Positions 42,862 through 54,356 of a stretch of DNA of 60,000 nucleotides are shown here, piece by piece. Source of the stretch: Bolinopsis microptera (lineage: Eukaryota; Ctenophora; Tentaculata; Lobata; Bolinopsidae); contig NC_087078.1 of NCBI RefSeq assembly GCF_026151205.1, positions 6,095,675-6,155,674 on the forward strand, given 5' to 3'. Numbering within the stretch: position 1 is the first letter of the stretch; the number at the start of each line of letters is the position of its first letter. Both the position numbers and the translations under genes were made by a program. The notes under the pieces are model-generated. The model saw only the letters and a list, made by a program, of their open reading frames with translations. It was not told the DNA's origin and made no database searches.

Positions 42862-45800
42862 TAGTTAGGGAGGATATGTCAGGAATATCAATGGCGTGGG
42901 ATTAGTTTAGTAAAAGCAATTTGACTTCAAGAATCACTAGTTGGAAGCCTAAACTAAAGGATTTTTATAGGTGGCAATTTTTATTTTGGCGGAAACATCC
43001 ATATACGGGCCACGCCCTTTTTCAGGGTTTCGCGGTCACTCGAATTTTTGTATTTCAGCCCAGGAAGGTCTTAAAGACTATTCCGATACACCAAAATGTG
43101 CCTAATAGCCACATTTATATACAACTTATGAAGCAACATATACCTTAAAATGCTTCGTTTCGGAAATATGGCCGAAAAACGGTTTTTGGCTTGACGCAGT
43201 TCATAATTTCCGTGATTTTTGGCATTTCCACCTAGGAAGGTCGTAGAGACTATTCTGATACACTAAAATGTACATAATGGCCACATTTATATACAACTTA
43301 TAAAGCAACATATACCCTAAAAGACTTATTTTCGGAAATGTGGCTGAAAAACGGATTTTTGCCGAGCGAACAATGACAATATTCACAAATGGGCTATTGG
43401 ACTGTTAACTAGAAAGGTCTTAAAGACTCATGAGCAACACAGCATTTGTCACAAGATGTAAGATGACTCACTTTGTGTCCAGAAACACCTACAAAAATTG
43501 GATAATGATCTACTTTATTGGGCATCTCTCTTAATGGGCCAGGCCAGCAGCATATTTGTGTCTTACGAAAGGGCAATTTTTCAAAATTACGGTTTCTTTA
43601 GTAAAGTTCGATGGGTCAGTTGCTAACAGCAAATTGTTCGCAATTGCCGACTCATGCACATCATATACTCAAAAACGCTCACTTTAGGAGTCGTTAATAA
43701 ATAACTACTACATGATTTGTGAAAACTCCAACAATTTTTCCTTGGCACCAATTTAAATAAAATGTGTGACGTGCCAGACCAAAATTCAACTTCAAATTTT
43801 TATTTATTCATGCCATGAAACCATGATATATGTGCCAAGAATACCGGACCTAAAATAAATCGGCACTAGATCCGGGCCAGATTGTTGCTTGACCGCTGAC
43901 CAGTACCCCACTTTATAATTATGATTGATTTCGCTGCCTCGACCAATATTGGTCTGTAATTCCTGGATTGAGATCTGTTGGCCGCAGTTTAATTTAGCTA
44001 ATTTCCTATAATACCGCAGTGGTTTGGTTCCCACTTCAGAATGACCCCATATTCTTTTTTTTAGTCGCATAGATTTTCCCATCGTAAGATAATGTGTGTC
44101 ATTCCCTCGTTTTTTAATCAAGTGGTGACTGGCTATTTCTTCTGTTATTTCAGCTGTGAGCTGCCTCGAGATCTTATCTGGGGCATGGGCACAAATACTA
44201 GAACATTGGAACTGTAATTCTAGAACCTCAGATTAAGGTTACTTGGCAGAATAGCATTAGCAGGGTTCGAGATTTGACTGAGGACATTCAGGTAACATAC
44301 CAGGTTCATATTACCAGTTGAGGTGAATCTTAATTTCGGCATGCAATGCCTTATAAGTTATAAGCTTATAGTAGGATCACGGGGTTTATATAATAGAAGG
44401 TCTCAAGATGCTCATTTAGCTATTTAGGTTTCACATGTGAAATTTTTCCAGCTTTGGGTAAAGTGGATTTTAGAGCGGGGAGGGGTCTAAATGACCAAAA
44501 TCTGAACGATCTCTTACTGACGGGACACAACGGGACAAGGGACGGATCTCGGGCCTAATAGTTTTAATGAGAGGCTGGAGTCTGGACCTAGATGGTCAAC
44601 GTGAGGATAGCATGAGAATTTAGGATGCTCTGCCTGCCTTTCGTGGGGTCTTGTTATAATCCCGAAAGCTGGTATATCTTATCTAAATTAACCTTGGTTA
44701 CATCCCGTTTCGAATATATAATTAGATTTATAGGTCCAATATCAAGCAAAAGTCTGATCTACGGTACTGATGTTACACTTACATGATCTATGACGCGAGG
44801 ATCTCCGAAGTCCGATCTTAAAGTTGGATCTCAGAGCCAAAAAGAGGAACCTAAGCCTTGGTTCTTCTCTTTGAGAGTCAAACAAGAAATTCGGTGTTAT
44901 CAACTCAAACTCGGATTTGTAGCACAATTGAAAAACCAAAGAACAAAAATCTTAATGAATTTCCCGACATCCTAAAATTAATATCAGGTCGTATTCGATT
45001 CAGTGGCCCAAACTCCAGTAGGTTACAAGACTTAAGTACAAGTCGAGGAACACTTTGATTAAGAATGATCCTTGTCTAGTTGGAGTTTTCGCATATCATG
45101 CAGTAGTTATCTACTAATCACTCCTAAACTGAGCGTTTTAGAGTCGAATATCGAACCCTGCCATTCGGCCAAGTAATCTTAATCTGAAGTTCTAGAATTA
45201 CAGTTCTAATGTTCTAGTACTAATGTATTGTGCCCTAGATAAGATCTCGAGGCAGCTGTAATAACAAAAGAGCTAGCCAGTAACCACTTGATTAAAAAAC
45301 GAAGGAATGACACACATTAAGACATTATCATACAATGGGAAAATCTATGCAAACCAAACCACTGCGGTATAACTATTATGGTAAATGAGCTAAATTAAAC
45401 TGCAGCCAACAGATCTCAATCCAGGGATTACAGACCAATATTGGTCGAGGCAGTGAGGTCAATTATAATTATAAAGTGGGGTACTGGTCAGTGGTCAAGC
45501 GACAATCTGGCCCGGATCCAGTGCCGAGTTATTTTAGGTCCCGTATTCTTAGTACATAAAATGGTTTCATGGAATGAATAAATCAAAAGTTGAATTTTGG
45601 TCATTACATTTTGGCTAAATTGGTGCCAAGGAAAAATTGTTGGAGTTTTCACAAATCATGTAGTAGTTATTTATTAATGACTCCTAAAGTGAGCGTTTTT
45701 GAGTATAGTATGATGTGCAGGAGTCGGTAATTGCGAACAATTTGCTGTTAGCAACTGACCCATTCACCTTTACTAAAGAAACCGTAATTTTGAAAAATTG

Positions 45801-46433
45801 CCCTTTCGTAAGACACAAATATGCTGCTGGCCTGGCCCATTATGAGAGATGCCAAATAAAGTAGATCAATCTCCAATTTTTGTAGGTTTTTCTGGACAGA
45901 AAGTGAGTAATCTTACAAATGCTGTGTTGCTCATATTGAGTCTTTAAGACCTTTCTAGTTAACAGTCCAATAGCCCATTTGTGAATATTGTCATTGTTCG
46001 CTCGGCAAAAATCTGTTTCTCAGCCACATTTCCGAAAATAAGTCTTTTAGGGTATATGTTGCTTTATAAGTTGTATATAAATTTGGCCATTATGTACATT
46101 TTAGTGTATAAGAATAGTCTCTACGACCTTCCTAGGCGGAAATGCCAAAAATCACGGAAATTATGAACTGCGTCAAGCCAAAAACCGTTTTTCGGCCATA
46201 TTTCCGAAACGAAGCATTTTAAGGTAGTCTTTAAGACCTTCCTGGGCTGAAATACAAAAATTCGAGTGACCGCGAAACCCTGAAAAAGGGCGTGGCCCGT
46301 ATATGGGTGTTCCCGCCAAAATAAAAATTGCCACCTATAAAAATACTTTAGTTTAGGCTTCCAACTAGTGATTCTTGAAGTCAAATTGCTTTTACTAAAC
46401 TAATCCCACGCCATTACATACCCTCCCTAACTA
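42862..46433. mobile_element. Foldback / long-TIR element 2
   Basis: Left arm 42862-44278, right arm 45142-46433, inverted from TAGTTAGGGAGG inward, with a loop of about 860 bp. The arms are clearly diverged (substitutions and indels throughout), so it is older than foldback 1. The left arm has an internal tandem duplication (43062-43185 and 43233-43357, both starting AGGAAGGTC) of which the right arm keeps only part. CAA flanks both ends; target duplication is uncertain. No transposase frame is found in arms or loop; short ORFs mirror each other between arms. Confidence 0.85.
44279..45141. other. Unique centre of foldback 2
   Basis: No protein recognised. Its right edge (45078-45145, TTGGAGTTTTCGCATATCATG) is a direct repeat of 45637-45706 in the arm, so the loop grew by partial duplication of arm sequence. 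Confidence 0.6.
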
Positions 46434-46931
46434 CAATACACGAGGTTTTGTAAGAAACGCGGCAAAAAACAGTGCCATACACAGTGTCACATTAAATCTT
46501 GTTGTATTTGTTACGCGCGAAAACATGTTAGCCATAACATATATGGCTAGCATCCACCGTGACAGCACGCGCAACTGGACTAAATGTGATGACGCGCACG
46601 AGCCATAAGGAGCTACTTATCGCTCGGTTGACCGAGCGATAAGTCTTATCGCTCGTGTGTGGCACCCGACTACCATGAGCCTAAGGCTGATAATTCATTC
46701 AGGATGTCCCTTAGTTTGGTTTTTAATTAATAGTCTCATTTGGTAAGAACACAACAATGTAAATGGCAACGAGAATTATTAAGCCATTAAATACGGCAGA
46801 AGGTATACAATATACATGATTGGCTTGAACGTTTCGAAACAATTATCACACGTTGTCTGAAACATGTAGATTTTGTTGAGGTTATTTAAGGAATATTGTG
46901 CATTGTGTATGTTTTATATTATCTTTATAAC
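46434..46931. other. Intergenic with a short perfect hairpin
   Basis: No gene. At 46615-46644 a 14-bp perfect stem (ACTTATCGCTCGGT, TG loop) is followed by a third copy of CTTATCGCTCG. Confidence 0.6.
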
Positions 46932-46959
46932 GGGGGGGGGGGGGGGGGGGGGGGGGGGG
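46932..46959. repeat. G28 homopolymer
   Basis: Twenty-eight consecutive G, longest on this strand in the window. Length is likely to be unstable or mis-assembled. It is G-quadruplex prone. Confidence 0.95.
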
Positions 46960-47995
46960 ATCAGGTACCAAGTGTTAAGTTCTCTTAACTTTTTCTCTCT
47001 TCTATTTGTCTCCATCCCTCCACTATTGTTTGTAAACTCAATCTTTATCAGGATGACATAATGTCGTAGCAGTGCCGTAGTTGGTGTCGGTGACTAGCTC
47101 AGTGAGTCGGTAACAGATAGGAGTCCAGTTGAGAGACGTTTGTGTACCAGTTGAGACGTTCGTTGTAAACGTACCAAGGAGAGGTTTTCCTGGATCAGCT
47201 TAATCAAGATCTATCCAGTTGAGTGAAGTTATTATTGGTTACAGTGCTTCATCTAAGAAGAAGAAGTTGTTCATCATGTTGGCCTCTCGGACCAACAAGA
47301 CTCTTTAATTATAGGTGGTTCTTTGCTAAAGTTCCGTTCATTTGGCTGAATTTGTCGAATCCATTTCTCTTGAGAACTCAAAGTTTTAGTATACCTCCAA
47401 GTCAAATTTATTTTACGGATTGAAACAGTTAATTGAATTAACCCGTAAAACTCTTAGAGGCACAGCTCAACTTTTGGTCATTAGTCCAGTGACACTTTTC
47501 ACAATATAAATCAGTAACGGGTTTACCTCAAATGATCCAGGGTGTTTGGTCATTAGTCGGAAACACTTTCAAAATATACGGACCTTCAAATGATCTAGGG
47601 TACATGTTCGCGTGTTGATAAGTTTCAATGTGCATTAACGAGGCCACGCATCGGCGATCTAGAAGGCGGTGTTTCGCGAGCGGCCTCGGCAACAGGAACA
47701 CTGCCCGGGACTATATCTGAATAGATTAGTTGCGATAGCAACAAGTTCAATTCGGACGTAGCTCTCTAAATAAGCTACAGTTCAATTCAAATCGGAAAAA
47801 TATAAAAAGACTCTCATATATGAACCTTATTCGAGGTATCTATTTTAATGAAATAATGGAAGTATTATTTTATTTGAAGGCCTTATTATACGAATCTATC
47901 AATTGTGTTCAGTAACCATATAAATTGAGACTGATTTAAAGCTCTAAAATCTAAATATAAAATATAAAATAAACCACAACGGCAGTAGCCAAAAC
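46960..47995. other. Possible 5' LTR region, unproven
   Basis: No gene. A loosely repeated unit (TTTGGTCATTAGTC...TCAAATGATC.AGGG) occurs at 47474 and 47549. It lies directly before a primer-binding-site-like sequence, so it could be LTR, but no second LTR is in the window to confirm ends. Confidence 0.3.
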
Positions 47996-49150
47996 TGGTG
48001 CCCTCCTGGTTCGAAATTGACGATCTCTTCACATTTCAAGCTTCAATTTCTGAAAACATGCAAACTTCAATCATTGTAAAACATTCAGTTCAATAAAATG
48101 GCTGAAATGGACAATGCAAAGAAGAGAAATAGACAATTTGAAAAAAAAAGAAGCTGCTACATGAAAATAAATGATTAAAATGTGGGATCTGAAGACATAT
48201 GCCGGACAAACTTTAAAAAAATACAGTCAAAGACACTTGCAAGAAGAAGGGAACCGAAGATTTGAAGAAATATGCAGACGATTTATCGGACTTGCGAAAT
48301 AATAACTGATCGAGACTATCAGAAGCTAGGATTAATGAATATAGAAGAATGCAAACATGAATTGGAAAACGAACTCAGCTTTAAAGAACGTAATGGATAA
48401 AAAGCCTATATTGACGGACAGAAAACTGGAAAATATTGGAGTTCTGGAGAAATGGGACGGAAATTAGGAAAATCAGATAATACCGCTAAGAAAAACCCGA
48501 CATTCTTTCGTTCACGGGGGAAACTTTAAACGATGACTAAAGAATTTTCAACATTTTGCGCTGATTCGACAAAATCCCAGAAAACAGAGATTGGATGTTA
48601 TTAATTCTCCCCTATTTGGATCAAACATGTCAATCAGAAGTCGGACACATTGAATTTCGACAGAATGCTGAGAGAGGATGGATTTTGAAAGTTGTTGTGG
48701 AAAAATTGGTACGAACAATAGAGGGATCAATTTCGAAAGCGAATGGAGAAACAAAAAAATTTTCTCAGCAAAGCAAGAACCGACAGAATCAATTCACGAT
48801 TTTGTAACCTCTCGTCTTAACGACATGGCGGCGGTTGTTCGGCACAGAAAATTCATACAATTAAATCGCAGATTTTATACGACTGTTTATCAAAACGGAA
48901 AGCGTTCTGAACATATCTGTTATGAATTATAAAATATAAACGGGACCCCATCGTACTACGCCCGGGCGGCATTTGGTCAGGCTAGATTTAGAAGCTATAC
49001 ACGCACTTCGATGTGTCAAATCCTAAAGTGGAAAGAAGAAGTGAAATTCGAGATGAAGAGAAACAGAACTGTCGCCATTCAGAATGGACAGATGGAAATA
49101 TTCATGACCTTAGCAAAGTTTTGACCCATCGATATTAACCCCTTCTTATA
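47996..49150 (+). pseudogene. Decayed LTR-retrotransposon-like leader and gag-like region
   Basis: TGGTGCCCTCCTGGTTCGAA at 47996-48015 has the form of a primer-binding site complementary to a tRNA 3' end (TGG...TTCGAA). After it the plus strand is coding-like in changing frames. There is a basic, coiled-coil-like stretch. Then come DKIPENRDWMLL-like sequence near 48575 and FSAKQEPTESIHDFVTSRLNDM at 48760-48825, which resembles the capsid segment of Gypsy-type gag proteins (a QKPxESVxDFVxRL pattern). Many stops and frameshifts are present. No protease, RT or integrase of this element is seen. This is inference from weak motifs. Confidence 0.35.
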
Positions 49151-49199
49151 AAAAGGGGGGTGTGGAGTGAGGGGGTTTGCAAAAACCCCTATAAAAAGT

Positions 49200-49636
49200 A
49201 TTAAAAACAGGCAAAAATAATGAATTGTAGGAGAAAAATCTTTTTACCCTATTATTCAATTTGGTGTCCCACGGGGTTTAAATTCTTGGACTTCCTATTT
49301 CTTCTTTATATGAACGACATCAAAAGTTCAAAAAAGGATCATTTGTTACCTTGTGAGAACAATATATTTGTTGTCGGCAAAAAAAAACGTGAGGCATATG
49401 AACGGGAAAATGAGCTTTTTGTCATCATTACAGTCTTTTGAGAGCGAAAAGTTTATAAACATGCCCAAAGTGCTGTACATACATTTCAAACCCAACAGGC
49501 AGGTTCTAAGTCAAAAAATTTATCCACCTGAACCTGTACTAACTATAACAACTACCAATAAAAAGGTTTACCCGAAAAGTTTTGGGTGTTATAATTTGAC
49601 GAAACATCGGGGAAAGATCCCATTAAAGCTTTAAAA
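49200..49636 (+). pseudogene. LINE-C reverse transcriptase fragment, left part
   Basis: In shifting frames: FGVPRGLNSW (RT GVPQG block), LYMNDI (LYINDI block), then near 49560-49634 LGV..FDETSGKDPIKALK, the pattern that precedes the thumb domain in many LINEs. Its natural continuation (LLKRTLNH) is at 54360, beyond the TIR-bounded segment. It is distinct from LINE-A and LINE-B. Confidence 0.6.
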
Positions 49637-49656
49637 GGCCCCTTCCAGCCATTGCC

Positions 49657-50150
49657 ACTGCGAATTTAACCTAAAACCTGCCCAGTTTAATGCGAAGACT
49701 GCGAAATTACCACTCCTGCCTAGTAATCTAATTTACCTGTCCAGATCAGCAGTTATATTACACTAAATCCGCAGGTTTTCTCTTAATTTTTTATGTCAAA
49801 ACCTGCCTAATTAACCTAGTGAATCCTCATCAACAGCGCAGGTATTTGTTATTTGGCAGGTTTTTCTATAACTTGGCAAGGATTTGCTATAAAATTATCA
49901 ATCCTTTCCGGATGGATTACGGCAGTGATAAAGTTAAATCGGCAGGTTTTCCATTAACTTGGCAGGATTTTTTATAAAATTATCAATCCTTGCCGGATAG
50001 ATTACGGCAGTGATAAAGTTAAATCGGCAGGTTTTCCATTAAACTTTGCAGGATTTGTTATAAAATTATCAATCCATGCCAAATAGATTATAATGCTATA
50101 ATCTTATTATGGCAGCGTTAAATTATAAATTGGCAGGTTTCTTTATCTTT
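49657..50150. repeat. GGCAGGTTTT motif array, left
   Basis: Repeated (G)GCAGGTTTTC-CATTAA-TTGGCAGG blocks with a longer period around 49905-50100 (ATTATCAATCC...GGATAGATTACGGCAGTGATAAAGTTAAATC, three copies). The mirror array is at 53995-54335. Recurrent subterminal motifs often mark transposase-binding sites. Confidence 0.7.
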
Positions 50151-50302
50151 CTTTTAAGTTCTTAAGTTATTTGGAATTTTGCTTATTTGGCACCAAAACT
50201 AAAAGTCAATAAAACGAGTTGATTAGCGCAGTCAAGAAATTGGCCGGAGTTGATAAAAAGCTGACAACCATGGCACTGAATCTCCAAATGAGAGGTATAG
50301 TA

Positions 50303-50812
50303 CGCTAATATACTTATATAGTACGGTACCGCAACAATTGACCCCCTCCCTCCCCCCTCCGACAAATGACCCCCCTGATGCAATCTACCCCCGACAATTG
50401 ACCCCCCATGTAATTACACTGGAAGAACTGGAAGTCCTGCGTACTCGAAGATGCTGCTAAGTTTACAGGTGTTGAAAACATCGACAACGACACAACAGAA
50501 GCTTTGGCTACCAACCGAGTACAGTGGAGACATATGTTACGCCGCCAACGCGATGTGTGTGATGCAGGCCACTCCAACGACTAGGAGGAGACCTTACCAT
50601 GTAACATGTATGTATGTAACATGTATGTAATTACACTGGGGTCAATTCAGGGTTAGGGTCAGGGTTAGGGTCAGGGTCACGCTATATACTTATATAGTAC
50701 GGTACCGCAACAATTGACCCCCTCCCTCCCCCCTCCGACAAATGACCCCCTGATGCAATCTACCCCCGACAATTGACCCCCCATGTAATTACACTGGGGT
50801 CAATTCAGGGTT
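50303..50812. repeat. Duplicated pyrimidine-rich unit with LINE-B insertion
   Basis: Unit TATATAGTACGGTACCGCAA...CAATTGACCCCCC...ATGTAATTACACTGG occurs at 50303-50422 (continuing at 50640-50678) and 50679-50812. The second copy is the empty site for the LINE-B fragment in the first. Confidence 0.85.
50423..50624 (+). mobile_element. LINE-B 3' fragment, 202 bp
   Basis: Nearly identical to 29435-29625 of LINE-B1, from AAGAACTGGAAGTCCTGCG to the stop and the ATGTAAC tail. 15-bp TSD ATGTAATTACACTGG (50408-50422, 50625-50639). It is extremely 5'-truncated. Confidence 0.92.
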
Positions 50813-51026
50813 AGGGTCAGGGTTAGGGTCAGGGTTAGGGTCAGGGTTAGGGTCAGGGTTAGGGTCGGGGTTAGGGTCAGGGTTAGGGTCAGGGTTAGGG
50901 TCAGGGTTAGGGTCAGGGTTAGGGTCAGGGTTAGGGTCAGGGTCAGGGTTAGGGTTAGGGTTAGGGTTAGGGTTACTGGGTTAGGGTCAGGGTCAGGGTT
51001 AGGGTCAGGGTCAGGGTTAGGGTTAC
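50809..51026. repeat. Telomere-like minisatellite (GGGTTAGGGTCA)n
   Basis: Alternating TTAGGG and TCAGGG hexamers, with a pure TTAGGG stretch near 50950-50974. Short arrays also occur at 50650-50677. Flanked on both sides by unique sequence, so it is interstitial. Confidence 0.93.
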
Positions 51027-51029
51027 TGG

Positions 51030-52051
51030 GTAACACGACTCCTGTCAGCGACATCTGTCCGCGGACAGTGACATCTGTCCGACTCAGGGTACCAGAAAAA
51101 ACGACATTTGTCCGAAATTGTGATCTGATTTCAATACAACACATTTCCAATTAGAGACGTGATCTGAACTGTTAATTTGAATACGTAACATTGCCAATTT
51201 GAGATATGATCTGAGCCATAGTGTACTACTAGTTTATTTTCGACCTAGGCAGGCAGGCATGAAGCAACTGCGTTGTGAATGGCGAGCTCGTAGTCCATGA
51301 GAATGTATTGTGGTTGGTAGCCCCAAGGCCTCAGAAGCCCAGGTGTCTATCTCCTCGAACATGTTGCGGTAGAGGGTCGTCGATTTTCCAGGAATGAGTC
51401 CTTAGAAGAGGGGGAGGTGCCAGCCGTCAGGGAAGAGTCCGTGGACTGTGAAGAGCTGATGGAAGAGATTAGGTGCGGATTTGAAGGTACCGTTGGGCGT
51501 TGACTACGCAATGCTCCGCGTCCACCATATGATCTGCGTTCTTAGGAGTCCCCCAAAGGAATGATCGACGAGTCTGTTCGTCCCATCCAGAGTCCCAGAG
51601 CATCATTGGACTGTTGTCGGTAGAGAGGATTTAGTTTGCAGGAATGGATAGCGTTTCCAGATCTCTCGGGTCTGTTTGCTGCAGATCTGGGTCTGTTTAC
51701 TGAAGATTGGTTGCCATTGTGGATTGCGATAACTGATCTCCATACGGCTGCTATCCTATATGTACTCATGTAGGCTGTGTCCTGTGATGTGATCGACAGC
51801 TCGTTAGTGTACGGCTAGCACAATCCTGTCCTTAAATAGTCAATCACGTATCGATGGATCAGATCTCAATGGATCAAATCAGCATTCGAACAATGGGAGC
51901 AACGTCACGAAATTACCCGTGAGTTTGTGAAATACGAATGTGAACCGAAATTACAATATGATCCGAAATTCGGACAGATGTCGCCAAAAACGACTCCTGT
52001 CCGACAGCGAAATCTGTCCGAAATCCCCAATTCGGCTGTCGGACAGATGTT
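51030..52051. mobile_element. MITE-like element with CATCTGTCCG subterminal repeats
   Basis: About 1.02 kb starting TAACACGACTCCTGTC and ending GACAGATGTTA. CGACATCTGTCCG or its complement is repeated three to four times within 90 bp of each end. The interior (51120-51960) has no supported gene; a 75-residue minus frame has no features. The TSD is not clear (possibly TA). Confidence 0.55.
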
Positions 52052-52086
52052 ATAGTATAATAAATATATTTGTTTGGTCAATTGTC

Positions 52087-52103
52087 GGGGGGGGGGGGGG
52101 GGG
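52087..52103. repeat. G17 homopolymer
   Basis: Flanked by GGTCAATTGTC and GGTCAATTTT, related to the CAATTGACCCCCC of the unit at 50303. Confidence 0.9.
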
Positions 52104-52910
52104 TCAATTTTCAAGTATTATATCACTTGCACCGTTTAGCTCCACGTGGTTTCTTAAGCTTAAATACTTAACTGTCCTGTCAAGATAAAGTAAATCACTA
52201 TCACCTCTCATTCTTAATAAGTTAGTAAGCAAGCATCTGATCATTTTAAAACAGTCACCTCCCAATTTAGCAAGTTCTTACATCTATATTACAGTCTACA
52301 CCCTTCAATAATGAGATAATATGTTTGGCCGGTAGAGGGTCCGCAGTATAAGTCCCATTACAGCATTACCTCATTACCTTAGCATTGCTGTACAGTGTAC
52401 AACTACTATAAGAGTATAAGATATACATCCTTCACCAAAACTGGTTTGTCCGCTTTCTATTACTAATTTTCCGCTGAAAGTGCCACATCAGTGATCAATT
52501 AATATTGGTAAATAGCAATAATTTGAGTTATAGGTTGACCTCCCACTTAGAGCATATGTGGGAGGTCAACCTATAAATTATAGTACGAGCTATTTCCAAT
52601 TCGTGAATACGAATTTCGATTAAGGTCCAACTTATTAAGTGTCACTTTAACGTGTGACAAATTTCCGATCAAATATCTCATAATCTGAAAATAACTGCAT
52701 ATTTAGAACTATTATATTAATTGTAATTGAAGATTCTTTCAGAATCACTTCATTCACTAAATCTTACAATGTGAACAATGAACAGGTAGAGGCACTGCAA
52801 CTGAAAAAGTGCTGTCCTCACTACTTAAGAACATAGCAATCTAATCTAAAAATGGCAACCTAAGAACTGAAGTTAAGCAAACAGTTATTTTCCAATAATC
52901 GGTTTTTATA
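52104..52910. other. Intergenic with a perfect hairpin
   Basis: No gene. At 52528-52576 a 19-bp stem (TTATAGGTTGACCTCCCAC) with an 11-nt loop stands in AT-rich surroundings. Confidence 0.6.
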
Positions 52911-53676
52911 CAGGGTGGGCCAAAAGTCAGTGTGCAAACGTTGGGTCTTATACCTCCGCTGAGTTTTATATTTGAGAGCTGTTGCTTTGCAGATGGCATA
53001 CTGTACTTACTGGTTCGAGGATTCCGTCGTCAAAATTTGAAAATTCGAATATTTTAGACCACGCCCATTCAATATTAAAACACCTATATTGTTTTCTCTG
53101 AAAATCCTGAACGCCTAATTTTTTTAGAGACGGTAGATTATCAAATGTTGCATATGATCTGAAAAAATGAGGCAAAACGGATTAGAAATGACGAAGTTAA
53201 CAAGCATTTTGTGTATCTCGTTAACAAATTGACTGGGTGATTATGTGACACCGTGACACGACACCTTAATTGGGCACCCTTAACAATTCCCATAATGTTT
53301 AACGGGGTAGTTAACGGGGTCACCTTATCACGTGATTAGGTAAACCAATCACCTGATCACACGTAATGAACAAGCTTGTTATGCTTCATATCTCGCTCAT
53401 CTGAGAAGCTAGAACTCTCATTCTTTCAGGGCAAACGTAATTCGAATGGCCAAACACAATTCAATAACATTTAGCTTGATCCGATTATCCAAACTATCAA
53501 AAAAATGTGAAAATGAACCTCCATTTGAAAAAAATGAACGCGAATATTTTTCGAGTTGACAAATTCCTCGAACCAGTGGTGTTACTAAGTCATACCAGAA
53601 GGAAGTATTTCAATTGGGCACTCAGTGACTGAGCTATCAAGGCCAACGTTTGCACACTGACTTTTGGCCCACCCTG
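52911..53676. mobile_element. Tc1/mariner-type MITE, copy 2
   Basis: 766 bp, ends CAGGGTGGGCCAAAAGTCAG and its inverse, TA on both sides (52909-52910, 53677-53678). Homologous to 5084-5712 in both terminal thirds; 53041-53330 contains extra sequence. No transposase frame. Confidence 0.9.
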
Positions 53677-53731
53677 TACTTTTATACTCTAACTTATCAT
53701 AGACCCCGTGTTGGTAACAGTGGATAATATG

Positions 53732-53831
53732 CAGTGGCGAAACGTACCTAAGAGGCCGCAGCTGCACCCCCCCCCCATCCCCTTCCGCATAGCAGGGGTT
53801 GCCGGAGTGTCGGGCGGTCGTTTCGCCACTG
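53732..53831. mobile_element. 100-bp MITE with CAGTGGCGAAACG ends
   Basis: 13-bp perfect inverted ends CAGTGGCGAAACG / CGTTTCGCCACTG, of hAT character, with a GC-rich core including C9. I do not see a matching 8-bp TSD. Confidence 0.6.
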
Positions 53832-53994
53832 ACTAGTGACTGCATGTATAAAAGTATAAACTATAGAGCCATGTAGGCATGTAGCATTCTGTACTTCTGT
53901 AGCTTTGCACAAACCAAGTCTCAGTCCTACACCCTACCTAGTAATAAGGTTATACGATCATTACAGTATTCCACATTGTACACTCAAATTATCC

Positions 53995-54335
53995 AAAACC
54001 CCTGCCAATATAGGTTTAATCACGCCACAAGTTGATTCAAATTATCTCAACTTACGCAGGATTTGCGTTAAATCTGCAGCATTCGACTTTATATTTAACG
54101 GAAAACCTGCCAAAATAGAGCAAACCTGCCGAGAGTAGGTGAAAGGTGAGGCAGGTTTTGTGTTAATTTTGCAGGCTTTTCTATAAATCAACAACTCGAT
54201 TAAATAATTACGTGAGATAAATCTCTGCACGAATACGATAAATAGGCAGGTTTTCGGTTAATTTTGCAGGAATCATTTTAAGACTTCAAATTGATTATCA
54301 GTCTTAATGTAAAACCTGCCAAATTAGGTGGCAGG
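53995..54335. repeat. GGCAGGTTTT motif array, right
   Basis: Inverted partner of the array at 49657-50150, with about eight AAAACCTGCC or GGCAGGTTTT occurrences, ending in the terminal inverted repeat. Confidence 0.65.
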
Positions 54336-54356
54336 TGGCAATGGCTGGAAGGGGCC

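Larger units (their letters stand above)
49637..54356. mobile_element. TIR-bounded 4.7-kb segment splitting LINE-C
   Basis: Ends are a 22-bp perfect inverted repeat starting GGCCCCTTCCAGCCATTGCC. TTAA lies 2 bp outside on the left (49631-49634) and 3 bp outside on the right (54360-54363), compatible with a TTAA target. Just inside each end is an array of GGCAGGTTTT / AAAACCTGCC motifs (49660-50150; 53995-54335). The interior is a nest of satellites and smaller elements, so the founding element was probably much shorter. No transposase is recognised. Confidence 0.6.

Noticed and set aside
44742-44975. ORFs in the loop of foldback 2
   Set aside because: Short, overlapping on both strands, with no domain or codon pattern.
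50809-51026. Chromosome end (true telomere)
   Set aside because: Unique sequence and transposons continue on both sides, and variant TCAGGG units alternate regularly.
50800-51150. Leu-Thr repeat protein (minus strand)
   Set aside because: Translation of the telomere-like minisatellite.
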